This document shows positions 45,024 to 54,856 of a DNA stretch of 64,000 nucleotides, piece by piece; the first letter of the stretch is position 1; each line of letters begins with the position of its first letter. The translations under genes were made by a program, and so were the position numbers. The notes under the pieces were generated by a model. The model worked only from the letters and a program-made list of their open reading frames with translations. It had not been told where the DNA came from and did no database searches. The DNA is taken from contig NZ_LS483440.1 in NCBI RefSeq assembly GCF_900476045.1, forward strand, positions 1,488,001 through 1,552,000, written 5' to 3'. This stretch comes from Gemella morbillorum (lineage in GTDB: Bacteria > Bacillota > Bacilli > Staphylococcales > Gemellaceae).

Positions 45024-48000
45024 ATGATAAACAAAGAATTTAAAACTCTTTTGAAGAATAAAGGTTTAATTATCACTATGGCTATCGTACTTCTAGTTCC
45101 TATCCTATATGCAGGAACTTTCCTGAAATCTGTTTGGAATCCGTATGACAACACTGGTAATATGAAAGTCGGAGTTGTTAACCTAGACAAGAAAGTAGAT
45201 TTTGAAGGAAAGACTCTAGAAGTTGGAAACTCAATGGTTAATAAACTAAAAGAAAACAAAAAAGTAAATTGGCAATTCGTTGATAAAGAAACAGCAGAAA
45301 AACAACTAAGAGAAGGTGACTACTATATGGTAGTAACTATTCCAGAAAACTTCTCTAAAAATGCTACTACTTTATCAAGTGAAAATCCAGAAAAAATGAA
45401 TATTGATTTTACTACCAACTTTACAAAAAGTAAAAACGGTGAAAAAATCATGGAAACCGTAGCGAGCAACTTAACAAAGACAGTTAAGGATCAAGTCGTA
45501 AAAACTTATAGTACTACCTTATACAGCAAGTTTTCTGAAATTGGAGGTTCTCTTCAAAAAGCTGCAGATGCATCTAACACTTTAAATAACGGGCTTTCTC
45601 GCATTAGCGCTGGAGGAGAAAAACTTGGCAGTGGTATCAATCAACTTTCAAACGGTTCAAAACGTCTTGCGACTGGTCTTACAACATTAAATGATGCTGG
45701 GGCAAAACTAGGAGACGGTATTTCTCAATTACAAAGTGGTTCAGAAACACTATCAAATGGTTTAAGTTCATTAAATGACAAAAAAACTACACTAGGTGCA
45801 GGTATTAATGAGCTTACTGCTGGTTCTAATACCTTAACTGCTGGATTCGATGCATTTAAAACTAAAAGTGTTATGTTAGCTTCTGGTGTAGATACTCTTT
45901 ACAACGGAAGCAAAGAATTTCAAGCCGGACTTTTAAAATATACTAATGGCGTACTTACTCTTAATGAAAAATTATTAGCTAAAAAAGATGATTTAAATAA
46001 AATTAATGCTGGTGGTGCTACATTAAACAATGGTATGGAAAAATTAGTAGATGGTATTTTAAAAATTAATTCTAAACTTCTAGATAAACAAGATGATTTA
46101 AATAGATTAATCGCTGGCGGTACAGTGTTAGAAAACGGTGTAACTAGCCTTTCTGAAAAAGCACCGAAATTATACGAAGGTGCTAGTAAAATTAATGCTG
46201 GTTTAGACACACTAAACTCTAGTTTACCTAGCGATCGTGATTTATCATCTAAAAAAAGCAAACTTAACTCGACTATCGACCAATTAAAAGGTCTAAAACT
46301 TACTTATAGAACAAACTTTAACCCGCTATCTAGCGCCTTTACTGAATTAGGAACGCAAATAGAGAGTATTAAAGAACTTATAAGTAAAATAGATTCACAA
46401 GTTACACCTGCTGCCACTCAAAGCAGTAACAACTTCACAAACTTAAAACAACAATTAGATGCAACTAATTTAACAGAAACTCAAAAAGCTAGCATCCTTG
46501 CTGCTGCTCAAAGCGATGTTTCTGCTGCATCTCCTCAACCAAGTGCTACTACGCAAAGTAATAACCAGATAAAAACTGATCTTACTACAGCAATCAATTC
46601 TGTTTCTTCAAAATATTCAAGCATGAAGTATCGTGTAGGAAAATTACAATACATCCAAAACCAACTTGATAAATTTGATGTAAACAATCTTGCAACAGAT
46701 CTTGATGGAACTATATCTGGTTTTTCTACAATAAAAAATGCCGTTGGTAAATTAGCTGCTGGTAGTGGCGAATTAAAAGCTGGTTTATCAATAATGAATG
46801 ACAAAACACCTACTCTTGTAGCTGGATTCAATCAATACAAAGGCGGAGTAGATCAAACTATAACATCACTTACAACTGGTGAACTTGCAAATGGAGTTAA
46901 CAAACTAGCAACTGAAACACCAAAATTGAAAGCCGGTTTAACTAACTTTACTGATGGTGTTAATTTACTTACTACATCTATGAGTACAGGAGAATTAGCA
47001 CAAGGTGTTGGAGCCCTTGCTACTAAGAGTTCAGAACTACAAAATGGATTTGATAAATTAACTGGAGGAATTAACCTATTACACGGAAAACTTCCTGAAC
47101 TAACAACAGGAATAGATGCTTTAGTTAATGGAAATGCTAAAATCAATGCTGGACTTAACAAACTACAAGCAAAAATCCCTGAACTTAGCATTGGTATCCA
47201 AAAACTTGATGATGGCGGTAAAAAGCTATATCAAAACTTGACCGTTATGAAATCTAAAGCACCAGAATTACTTGCAGGTATGTCTACTGCGAAAACTGGA
47301 GCGGTTAGCCTTTCTACAGCACTTGCTCAAATGCAAGCTAAAGCACCAGAATTACTTGAGGGATTAAATAAAGCAAAAGATGGTTCGGGTCTATTAGCTG
47401 ATAAACTTTCTAGTGGAGCTGACAAAGTAGCATCTGCGAAAACTGGAGACAAAAACTCAGATATGTTAGCTAACCCAATCAAAACTAATACCCATGATAT
47501 TGCAGAAGAAACTAGCTATGGTAATGCTATGGCACCATTCTTCTTAGTATTCGGATTGCTTATAGCAGCAGCTGCATTTAACATTCTATTCCCAGCCCGT
47601 AATCGTGAAGCTGGAGAAAGTGTAGCTGGACTATTTAGCTCACGTCTTGTAGCAATGTCTACATTCGCTATTTTCGCTGTAATAATCGAAGTTATTGCTA
47701 TGAAATTATTCTTTGATTTCAGAATAGAATATTTCGGAATGTACTTCTTTGGATTAATAATTTCAGCTATAGTATTTATGATAATAACGCACTTCTTATC
47801 ATATACATTCGGAAAAATAGGTAATGGATTAAGTATTGGATTTGTAGCATTACAATTTGTTCTTACTACACCACTATTCCCTAAAGAAATGCTACCTACA
47901 TTATACAGTGGTTTAATCCCATTCACTCCTGTTTATTACGGAGATGTTGCAGTTCGTCATGCAGTTCTTGGCGGATTGACTGGTGAAATTTATACTAATG

Positions 48001-48098
48001 CTATATTAATCTTAGCTGCTTTAGGAATTATATTCCTTGTACTTACTTACATTTCGTACAATAGAGCTAACAAGACTATTATAAACTTAGCAAAATAA
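45024..48098 (+). CDS. YhgE/Pip family membrane protein (1024 residues)
   Basis: One N-terminal helix (about 14-35), a very large extracytoplasmic region (about 40-840) and five or six C-terminal helices (about 845-1015). The external region begins with a globular part (NMKVGVVNLDKKVDFEG, about 46-62). It then has many degenerate repeats of about 20-35 residues containing L-x2-G / INAG / LSNGLSSL patterns, predicted to be helical and coiled. The C-terminus FFLVFGLLIAAAAFNILFP is typical. Relatives include phage infection protein Pip and are distantly similar to EsaA; ABC-2-like export or cell-surface scaffolding is proposed for the family. Function is not established. Confidence 0.9.
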   Translation: MINKEFKTLLKNKGLIITMAIVLLVPILYAGTFLKSVWNPYDNTGNMKVGVVNLDKKVDFEGKTLEVGNSMVNKLKENKKVNWQFVDKETAEKQLREGDYYMVVTIPENFSKNATTLSSENPEKMNIDFTTNFTKSKNGEKIMETVASNLTKTVKDQVVKTYSTTLYSKFSEIGGSLQKAADASNTLNNGLSRISAGGEKLGSGINQLSNGSKRLATGLTTLNDAGAKLGDGISQLQSGSETLSNGLSSLNDKKTTLGAGINELTAGSNTLTAGFDAFKTKSVMLASGVDTLYNGSKEFQAGLLKYTNGVLTLNEKLLAKKDDLNKINAGGATLNNGMEKLVDGILKINSKLLDKQDDLNRLIAGGTVLENGVTSLSEKAPKLYEGASKINAGLDTLNSSLPSDRDLSSKKSKLNSTIDQLKGLKLTYRTNFNPLSSAFTELGTQIESIKELISKIDSQVTPAATQSSNNFTNLKQQLDATNLTETQKASILAAAQSDVSAASPQPSATTQSNNQIKTDLTTAINSVSSKYSSMKYRVGKLQYIQNQLDKFDVNNLATDLDGTISGFSTIKNAVGKLAAGSGELKAGLSIMNDKTPTLVAGFNQYKGGVDQTITSLTTGELANGVNKLATETPKLKAGLTNFTDGVNLLTTSMSTGELAQGVGALATKSSELQNGFDKLTGGINLLHGKLPELTTGIDALVNGNAKINAGLNKLQAKIPELSIGIQKLDDGGKKLYQNLTVMKSKAPELLAGMSTAKTGAVSLSTALAQMQAKAPELLEGLNKAKDGSGLLADKLSSGADKVASAKTGDKNSDMLANPIKTNTHDIAEETSYGNAMAPFFLVFGLLIAAAAFNILFPARNREAGESVAGLFSSRLVAMSTFAIFAVIIEVIAMKLFFDFRIEYFGMYFFGLIISAIVFMIITHFLSYTFGKIGNGLSIGFVALQFVLTTPLFPKEMLPTLYSGLIPFTPVYYGDVAVRHAVLGGLTGEIYTNAILILAALGIIFLVLTYISYNRANKTIINLAK

Positions 48099-48106
48099 TA
48101 ATTATC

Positions 48107-48137
48107 GGGACTGATTCTAAATCAGTCCCTTTTTATT
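48107..48137 (+). terminator. Terminator after the YhgE gene
   Basis: GGGACTGATT and AATCAGTCCC (48107-48116 with 48120-48129), 3-nt loop, then TTTTTATT. Confidence 0.93.
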
Positions 48138-48299
48138 ACTATACCAAATTATAAATTATTACTCAAAATAAAAATATAATTAGGGATAGCGAATATATCT
48201 TTTTGATAGGTTTTATTGGAAAAGATTGAAATAATAGGTTATTCGATACTTTTATTTTAAACATTCGATAAATAGTTAACTTTTTATTTCTCTTTTTGT

Positions 48300-48354
48300 T
48301 TGAAAAATTTTATTTTTTATTGTATTATAATTAAGTAGAAAATTTCTACTTAAT
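48300..48354 (+). promoter_or_regulatory. degV promoter with 25-bp perfect palindrome
   Basis: TTGAAA (48300-48305), 17 bases, TATTAT (48323-48328). Starting 2 bases after the -10, a perfect palindrome fills 48330-48354 (12-base arms around a single A; arm ATTAAGTAGAAA). It covers the start site and is a strong candidate operator. Confidence 0.75.
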
Positions 48355-48385
48355 AAATATTTAAAAATATGAGGTACATAAAAAA

Positions 48386-49222
48386 ATGAAAACAGCTTTT
48401 GTATGTGATTCTACACTACAAGTTAACGAAGAATTTTGTAAAAACTATCCATTGCCAATCGTACCACTAGAAGTGCGTTTAGACGATGAATTATATGAAG
48501 ATAACGTAACAATTACCCCAGAAGAATTTTACAAAAAAATAAACAGTGGAATGAAACCAAGCACTAGCCAACCTTCTGTTGGGAAAATTCTTGAAGTCTA
48601 TGAAAATCTAAAAGCACAAGGTTTCGAACGTATAGTAGTATTCACAGTTACTAGTAAACTTTCTGGAACTTATTCTTCATTTACTCAAGCTAGCGAGTTA
48701 ATAGAAGGTATTGATATAAAGATTATCGACACATTACAAGTGGCTAGAATAGTGGGTTGCGCTGTCGAGAAAATTATAAAAGACTTTTCTAACGGAAATT
48801 TAGCATATGAAAATATTGAAGATGAATGCCGTAAGTTACTTAAGCAACAAAATATCTTAGTAACTATCGAAAATATGGATTTCTTATATGCTGGCGGTCG
48901 TTTAACTAAAACTCAATTTTTACTATCTAATTTCCTTAACATCTTGCCTATAATAACTATAAAAGATGGTATTCTTGATGTTAGCGGAAAACATAGAGGT
49001 ATGAGTAAGGTTTTAACAAAAATTTGCGAAGAAATAAAAGAAAAAGATCCTAAGTCTCTTATTATTTTATATACAACGGATGATCTTCTTAAAAAAGCTC
49101 AAGATGTTGTCGCAAAAACATTTGGCAATATAGAAACAGAGGCTATAATTATCTCTCCTGTTATAGGAACTCATGCAGGACCCCGCGCAGTCGGAATTGG
49201 ATATTTAGAATACGAAAAATAG
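48386..49222 (+). CDS. DegV family fatty-acid-binding protein
   Basis: The 278 residues start MKTAFVCDSTLQVNEEFCKN. DegV hallmarks are TSQPSVGKILEVYENL (about 59-74) with the lipid-contacting Ser/Thr, TSKLSGTYSSFTQA (about 87-100), YAGGRLTKTQ and the end SPVIGTHAGPRAVGIGYL. Family members (FakB) bind a fatty acid for phosphorylation by FakA; no fakA is visible nearby, so exact partnership is inferred. It is monocistronic with a palindromic promoter. Confidence 0.92.
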   Translation: MKTAFVCDSTLQVNEEFCKNYPLPIVPLEVRLDDELYEDNVTITPEEFYKKINSGMKPSTSQPSVGKILEVYENLKAQGFERIVVFTVTSKLSGTYSSFTQASELIEGIDIKIIDTLQVARIVGCAVEKIIKDFSNGNLAYENIEDECRKLLKQQNILVTIENMDFLYAGGRLTKTQFLLSNFLNILPIITIKDGILDVSGKHRGMSKVLTKICEEIKEKDPKSLIILYTTDDLLKKAQDVVAKTFGNIETEAIIISPVIGTHAGPRAVGIGYLEYEK

Positions 49223-49239
49223 TATTACACAAAAACTTA

Positions 49240-49275
49240 AAACGCCATAGAATATAATTCTATGGCGTTCTTCAT
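49240..49275. terminator. Bidirectional terminator between degV and the RDD gene
   Basis: AACGCCATAGAAT and ATTCTATGGCGTT: a 13-bp perfect stem with a 3-4 nt loop between convergent genes. Confidence 0.9.
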
Positions 49276-49276
49276 T

Positions 49277-49981
49277 TTAACCTTCTTGTTTCATATTTTC
49301 TAACCTTTCATTCATCTGGCGACGAATACTAGAAAAGTCTTCTTTTACTACTACTGTATCAGCTATATAATCATGAAGTCCTTTTTTCTTATCTGTAAAT
49401 GCAACAACTATATACGGTATATTAAATAAAGCTATCGTTAACAATCTTCCTATCACTTCACGGTATAAAACATCTGATATTTTTAATTTCGTTCCCTTAT
49501 TTGTTTCTACCTTAACCTTCATTATCATTTTCCCTAAAGTTTGCGAGAAATAATATGTCATTAAAATAAAATAAGAAAACATTACAACTACATAACTAAG
49601 TCCCTCTTCTCCTAATATTGGGAAATATAATTCTCTGTTCAATAATCCAAAAGAATAAGTATTTAACAATCCCGCTAAAGCAGCTACTACTATTAGATCA
49701 ATTATATACGCAATAAATCTAACCCAAAAACCTGAATAAAAATTTCTAGAAAAAATTAAATAATCTTTTAATGTAGTTGGTAATGAAAAGTTGGTGTTAT
49801 CTTTACTGGTAGTTTCTTTAGTTTGTTCATCAAATCTATTTTCTTCTATGCTACTAGATATCCCCTCAACATTAGCTTTATCTACAGATTCAGCCATCTT
49901 ATCAAAAGTCTGTTCCGAACCATTTTCTAAACCTTCGCATCCATTAGAAAAGTCATTTGAATTGAAATTATTATTTGTCAT
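49277..49981 (-). CDS. RDD family membrane protein
   Basis: The 234 residues have an Asn/Glu/Ser-rich, probably disordered N-terminus (about 1-75), then an RDD domain (about 80-215) with FWVRFIAYIIDLIVV supplying the Arg and Asp pair, and helices near 90-112, 125-150 and 180-195. KKKGLHDYIADTVVV near the end is the conserved terminal motif. RDD proteins are mostly uncharacterised; ion exchange has been proposed for a few. It follows sppA by 13 bases, and sppA-RDD pairing is common in Firmicutes. Confidence 0.85.
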   Translation of the reverse strand: MTNNNFNSNDFSNGCEGLENGSEQTFDKMAESVDKANVEGISSSIEENRFDEQTKETTSKDNTNFSLPTTLKDYLIFSRNFYSGFWVRFIAYIIDLIVVAALAGLLNTYSFGLLNRELYFPILGEEGLSYVVVMFSYFILMTYYFSQTLGKMIMKVKVETNKGTKLKISDVLYREVIGRLLTIALFNIPYIVVAFTDKKKGLHDYIADTVVVKEDFSSIRRQMNERLENMKQEG

Positions 49982-49994
49982 ATTAATAACCCCC

Positions 49995-50966
49995 TTATCC
50001 TAAATAACTTCTCTCTACTTGATTAGATGTAGCTTCACTATTCAATTCTGAAATAATACTCTTCATCGTAGCTTTTACAAAACGACTTAATAAGCTTTCT
50101 GCCGCTTTATCCGGTCGTAATTCTATTACTTTTGGATTAAATAGTTTTTTATCTTCTTTGATAAAATTAATAAGATCTTCTTCAGTCCCAATTTTATCAA
50201 TTAACTTATTCTCAACAGCCTGAGTTCCTGTATAGGTACGACCATCAGCAAGTTTTCTCACCTCATCTTCACTCATATTACGACCTTGTGCAATTGCTTT
50301 TACAAATCTATCATACGCTTCTTTATTTTGCTCTTGATAAATCTTTCTAGTTGATTCTGGAAGGTCCTCTAATAAACCACCTATTGCTTTTTGTTCTCCA
50401 GAACGAATAGTCTCTTGTTTTATACCGTGATCATTTAAGTATTTTTGAGCTGAAACAAAACTCATTATTACCCCTAGTGAACCAGTAGTTGTTTCAGTAT
50501 TGGCAAAAATCTTTTTAGCTGCCATAGATACATAATAACCACCTGATGTCGCTTGTTTTTTCATAGATACATAAACATCTTTTCCACTATTTTTTAATTC
50601 ATTGTAAAGTTCTGCTGTTTCATAAACTCCTCCACCTGGAGTATTAACTGATAATAAGATAGCTTTTACATTAGAATTAGATTTAGCTTCTTTTATTTGG
50701 TTTATTATTGAAGCGCGCGAATATGTATTTGTCATTTCCGCTCCAATCTCACCTTCTATAGAAATCTTTTGAATAGTTTCATCACTATTTCCATCAACTA
50801 ATGTTAACTTATGTACACTTTGGCTTCTCAAGAACATCTGCACATAACTATCTTCTGTATTTTGTTTCTGTATAGTGCTTTTAGTTAATGTTCCATTAAT
50901 TAGAGAGAACACGACTAGCACCATTACTATAACTAATGAAATCACTCGTTTATTTTTAAATTTCAT
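49995..50966 (-). CDS. sppA: Signal peptide peptidase SppA (membrane-anchored)
   Basis: Cleaves leftover signal peptides at the membrane. The 323 residues begin with a basic segment and one helix (RVISLVIVMVLVVFSLI, about 7-23). The protease domain has SVNTPGGGVYETAELYNEL (about 107-125), the catalytic Ser in KQATSGGYYVSMAA (about 137-150), GSLGVIMSF, and the catalytic Lys region RSGEQKAIG (about 189). This is the short (67K-less) SppA form of Gram-positives. Confidence 0.93.
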   Translation of the reverse strand: MKFKNKRVISLVIVMVLVVFSLINGTLTKSTIQKQNTEDSYVQMFLRSQSVHKLTLVDGNSDETIQKISIEGEIGAEMTNTYSRASIINQIKEAKSNSNVKAILLSVNTPGGGVYETAELYNELKNSGKDVYVSMKKQATSGGYYVSMAAKKIFANTETTTGSLGVIMSFVSAQKYLNDHGIKQETIRSGEQKAIGGLLEDLPESTRKIYQEQNKEAYDRFVKAIAQGRNMSEDEVRKLADGRTYTGTQAVENKLIDKIGTEEDLINFIKEDKKLFNPKVIELRPDKAAESLLSRFVKATMKSIISELNSEATSNQVERSYLG

Positions 50967-51015
50967 ATATTAACCTCTATCCCCTTTTAATCTTTTATAT
51001 TTTAAAATACCTAAA

Positions 51016-52377
51016 TTATTCTGCGTATGTTTTAGATACAAACTTGTTATATCTCTTCATAAACGCTAACTCTGCAGTCCCAGTTTGACCATTTCTGTTT
51101 TTCGCAACTATTACCTCAACAGTGGATACATCACTAGGTTCTTGAACTTCATTTTCATCAGCATCTTCACTGCGATAGTAATCTCCACGATAAAGGAATG
51201 AAACTATATCAGCATCTTGCTCTATACTTCCTGATTCCCTTAGGTCACTCATCATCGGTCTTTTATCATGACGTGATTCTACACTACGTGATAGCTGTGA
51301 TAAAGCAATAACAGGACACTCTAACTCACGAGCCATCTGTTTTAAGCTTCGCGAAATCTCTGATACTTCTTGTTGACGATTATCCGTTCGTTTACTTCCT
51401 TGAAGAAGTTGAAGATAATCAATAATTACTAAATCTAGACCATGCTCACTTTTTAGTAACTTACACTTTGCTTTAACTTCATTTACTTTAATAAAAGCAC
51501 TATCTTCTATAAAGATATTTTTTTGATTCAAGAAATGCACTGCTGTTTCTAGTTTCATAAGGTCATCGTTATCCAATGAACCTTTTTTTATCTTCTCAGA
51601 ATCTAACATCCCTTCACTACAAATCATCCTAGAAACCAGTTGATCAGCTCCCATCTCTAGTGAGAATAAAGCAACCGTACGTTTTTCTTCTTCTGAACGA
51701 TGATTTTTCCCAGCTACGTTTAACGCTATATTAAGAGCAAAAGCTGTTTTCCCCATAGAAGGACGAGCAGCTAAGATTACCAAATCTCCTTTACCTAAAC
51801 CGATAACCTGGTCTAACGAACTAAATCCTGTAGGAATTGCTATATTTTTACCTTCTCCCGACATACGTGCAAGTATTTCTTTAAATACTTCATCAGTAAC
51901 ATCACGCATATTTTTAAAATGAGATGTTTTTGCTCTTTCCATCGCACGTTCTACTTGATCAAATAACGTAGATGTTAGTGCATCAATATCAGCATTACCT
52001 TGATTCATTTCCTCTGTGCTGCTTAATAAAGCTCCACGTATTTCACGATAAATAGAATATCTTTTTACAAGATTTGCATAATGCATAATATTACGAGCAC
52101 TCGGAGTAACGTCATAAACATCTACTATATACAACGAGGCATCCACGTTTTTGAATGCCCCACTGTTATTTATTTCTTCAAATATAGTAGTGGTGTCTGG
52201 TAGTATTCCCGCTTCATCAAGGCGTAAAATAGCACTATAAATATCTTTATTTTTTTCATCATAAAAATCTTCTGGATCAACTGTTGCTTTAACTTCTATC
52301 AACTTTTCAGGCTCTTGCATAAGAGCTCCCAGTAAAGATTGCTCTGCCAACAAGACAGAATCTATATGATATTTCAT
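51016..52377 (-). CDS. dnaB: Replicative DNA helicase DnaB (DnaC in B. subtilis nomenclature)
   Basis: Hexameric 5'-3' helicase at the replication fork. The 453 residues have the N-terminal primase-interaction domain (about 5-105, AEQSLLGALMQEP) and a RecA-like ATPase domain. Walker A is LAARPSMGKTAFALN (about 210), Walker B LVIIDYLQLL (about 305), then EISRSLKQMARELECPVIALSQL. It lies 22 bases after rplI, the same order (yybS-gdpP-rplI-dnaB) as in other Bacilli. Confidence 0.97.
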   Translation of the reverse strand: MKYHIDSVLLAEQSLLGALMQEPEKLIEVKATVDPEDFYDEKNKDIYSAILRLDEAGILPDTTTIFEEINNSGAFKNVDASLYIVDVYDVTPSARNIMHYANLVKRYSIYREIRGALLSSTEEMNQGNADIDALTSTLFDQVERAMERAKTSHFKNMRDVTDEVFKEILARMSGEGKNIAIPTGFSSLDQVIGLGKGDLVILAARPSMGKTAFALNIALNVAGKNHRSEEEKRTVALFSLEMGADQLVSRMICSEGMLDSEKIKKGSLDNDDLMKLETAVHFLNQKNIFIEDSAFIKVNEVKAKCKLLKSEHGLDLVIIDYLQLLQGSKRTDNRQQEVSEISRSLKQMARELECPVIALSQLSRSVESRHDKRPMMSDLRESGSIEQDADIVSFLYRGDYYRSEDADENEVQEPSDVSTVEVIVAKNRNGQTGTAELAFMKRYNKFVSKTYAE

Positions 52378-52399
52378 ATTATCACCTATAAACTATTTC

Positions 52400-52843
52400 T
52401 TATTGTTCCACTACATGAACTTTAATAGTTCCTTCTACTTGATTATGTATTTTAATTTTTACATTTGTATATCCTAAAGCTTGAATTCCATTTGGTAAGT
52501 CAATTTTCTTTTTATCAACTTTTAAATCATGTTGTTTTTTCAATTCCTCAACAATTTGTTTTGAAGAAACTGATCCGAATAATCTTCCACCTTCTCCAGC
52601 TTTTACTTTAATCTTAACTTCTAATCCTTCTAATTGCTTTGCTAACAGATTTGCTTGAACTAACTCTTCTTGTTTATCTTTTTCTACACGTTTTTGTTGT
52701 CCTTTTAATGTTGCCATATTAGCAGTAGTTGCTTGTATAGCTTTTTTGTTAGTTATTAAAAATTTAGCATAACCATCTGCTATTTCTTTAACATCACCTT
52801 TTTTCCCTTTTCCTTTAACATCCTCTATAAAAATAACTTTCAT
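52400..52843 (-). CDS. rplI: 50S ribosomal protein L9
   Basis: The 147 residues start [30 protein letters not shown] (quoted in part), the L9 N-terminal rRNA-binding domain, followed by the long connecting helix (about 45-80) and the C-terminal domain with [12 protein letters not shown]. Normal length. It lies between gdpP and dnaB in one operon. Confidence 0.97.
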   Translation of the reverse strand: MKVIFIEDVKGKGKKGDVKEIADGYAKFLITNKKAIQATTANMATLKGQQKRVEKDKQEELVQANLLAKQLEGLEVKIKVKAGEGGRLFGSVSSKQIVEELKKQHDLKVDKKKIDLPNGIQALGYTNVKIKIHNQVEGTIKVHVVEQ

Positions 52844-52899
52844 TACCTTATCTCCTTTTTCCTTTATTTTCTTATGTTTCTAGCAGATTGATTCAAGTA

Positions 52900-54855
52900 C
52901 TAATCTTCTTGCAATAACACCCTGTCTATCGCATCATTTAAGCGAACTAATGCCTCATCTAAATCTACACCTTCAATCTGTGTAGCTGCATTAGCAAGGT
53001 GCCCACCGCCACCAAGTTCTTCCATGACTAATTGAACATTCATATTCCCTAAAGATCTAGCCGAAATACCCACTTTATCTTCATCCAGATATCCTAAAGC
53101 AAAACTACATTCAATACCCTTTAATGTAAGCAGTAAATCTGCGCTTTGAGCAAGCATGACATTTGTATATCTCTTATCATCTGGCGCTTTAACGATAATT
53201 ATCTCTGGTGTTTTTTGGATTGCATTATTAATAATTTCAACTCTACTCATAAAGTTTTCGATAGGTTCTTTTAGAATAGTCTTCACCTTTGTTGGATCTG
53301 CCCCATTACTACGTAAGTAAGCCGCAGCGTCAAAAGTTCTTGATCCTGTTCTTATTGAGAAGTTTTGAGTATCTACCACAATACCACCCAACATAATTGT
53401 CGCAGCTAATGGTGTAATTTTTTCAATCTTAGTTTGATATTCTATAAGCTCAGCTATCAACTCCGAAGATGACGAAGCATATGGCTCTATATAAGTCAGT
53501 AGCGGATTCGTAATTATATCTTCACCACGCCTATGATGGTCAATAACAACCTTTTTATTTGCTTTTGATAAAATAGCTGCATCAATGACACGTGAAGCAT
53601 CAGATGTATCAACTACTATCAACGTTGTTTGTGGCGTCATAAGTTCCCAAGCTTCATCACTATCAACAAAAACATTTGACAATGTTTCATCAGTATCATT
53701 AATCTCAAACATTATTTTTTGGATTGTTTCATCCTGATCACTTTCATTTAAAATAATATAGCATTCTTTCCCTACTAACTTAGCAAAAGTATATATACCT
53801 ATACATCCACCTATAGCATCAAAGTCTGGACGTTTATGCCCCATAACAATAATCTTGTCACTATCACTAATAATATCAGCTAAAGCATTTGACACAACAC
53901 GAGCCTTAATACGAGTTCTTTTTTCCTGAGGATTTGTCTTACCTCCATAGAATTTAATTGTACCATCTATATCTTTCATGGCAACCTGATCTCCACCTCG
54001 TCCAAGAGCAAGATCTAACGAACTTTTCGCAAGTTCCCCTAATTCCGGTAAAAAGTCAGTTCCCATTCCTACCCCTATACTAAGAGTAATAGGAGCATCA
54101 AACTCCTCTTTTAAATTTCTAATAGAATCCAAAATTTGGAACTTATTTTTTTCTATTTTTTTAAGGTCTTTTACATTTAATAACCCTATAAATCTGTCTT
54201 CATCAATACGTTTAAGATAAATACTATTTTTCTTTGCCCATTCAGTTAATACTGTAACAACTTGTGAATCAAACTTACTTGCAACCTCATCATCAAGAGA
54301 ATCATAAACATCTTCATAATTATCCAAACTTAAATTGAAAATAATAGGTCGAGTATCACGAAATCTCTGCATAACGACTTTACTTTCAGTAATATCAAAG
54401 AAATAAATATAACCACTATCTTTTTGATAATTCACCTTATAATGCTTCCCAAAAATCTCAAACTGATTATCTACTGGTGTTTCCAATTCAAAAAGATCTT
54501 TTATCTCTGGCATCAATTCTAAAATGTTTAACCCTTTTATCTCTTCTACTTTTATATTTTTGTAAATAAAGTTATTTGCCCACTCTATATTTCTATCCTT
54601 ATCGATAACAATAATTCCTATAGGGAACTTATTAATACCTTTTTCTGTTGAATCTTTTATACGATTAGTCAATTTACTAATATATTTTTCAGTCTGTTCT
54701 GAAACTTTTTTCTTATAGTAGAAAAATAGCATAAACACGCTAAGACCTACTACTAGATAGACCGCTAAACTTATAAGATTCATTAATCCTATTATAATTG
54801 CACCAATAGTGTATAAAGCAAATATAACTATTTCATATTTTCTCTTTGCATTCAT
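52900..54855 (-). CDS. gdpP: Cyclic-di-AMP phosphodiesterase GdpP
   Basis: Hydrolyses the second messenger c-di-AMP to pApA, affecting wall, potassium and beta-lactam tolerance. The 651 residues have two N-terminal helices (about 8-45), a PAS-like domain (about 75-150), a degenerate GGDEF domain (about 165-300) and a C-terminal DHH/DHHA1 module: MGHKRPDFDAIGG (about 339), DTSD, IDHHRRGED (about 438), and GGGGHLANAA. The order and length match GdpP/YybT. Confidence 0.95.
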   Translation of the reverse strand: MNAKRKYEIVIFALYTIGAIIIGLMNLISLAVYLVVGLSVFMLFFYYKKKVSEQTEKYISKLTNRIKDSTEKGINKFPIGIIVIDKDRNIEWANNFIYKNIKVEEIKGLNILELMPEIKDLFELETPVDNQFEIFGKHYKVNYQKDSGYIYFFDITESKVVMQRFRDTRPIIFNLSLDNYEDVYDSLDDEVASKFDSQVVTVLTEWAKKNSIYLKRIDEDRFIGLLNVKDLKKIEKNKFQILDSIRNLKEEFDAPITLSIGVGMGTDFLPELGELAKSSLDLALGRGGDQVAMKDIDGTIKFYGGKTNPQEKRTRIKARVVSNALADIISDSDKIIVMGHKRPDFDAIGGCIGIYTFAKLVGKECYIILNESDQDETIQKIMFEINDTDETLSNVFVDSDEAWELMTPQTTLIVVDTSDASRVIDAAILSKANKKVVIDHHRRGEDIITNPLLTYIEPYASSSSELIAELIEYQTKIEKITPLAATIMLGGIVVDTQNFSIRTGSRTFDAAAYLRSNGADPTKVKTILKEPIENFMSRVEIINNAIQKTPEIIIVKAPDDKRYTNVMLAQSADLLLTLKGIECSFALGYLDEDKVGISARSLGNMNVQLVMEELGGGGHLANAATQIEGVDLDEALVRLNDAIDRVLLQED

Positions 54856-54856
54856 A

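Noticed and set aside
45024-48098. Type VII secretion component EsaA.
   Set aside because: Topology is similar, but no other esx or ess genes are nearby and the repeat pattern fits the general YhgE/Pip family.
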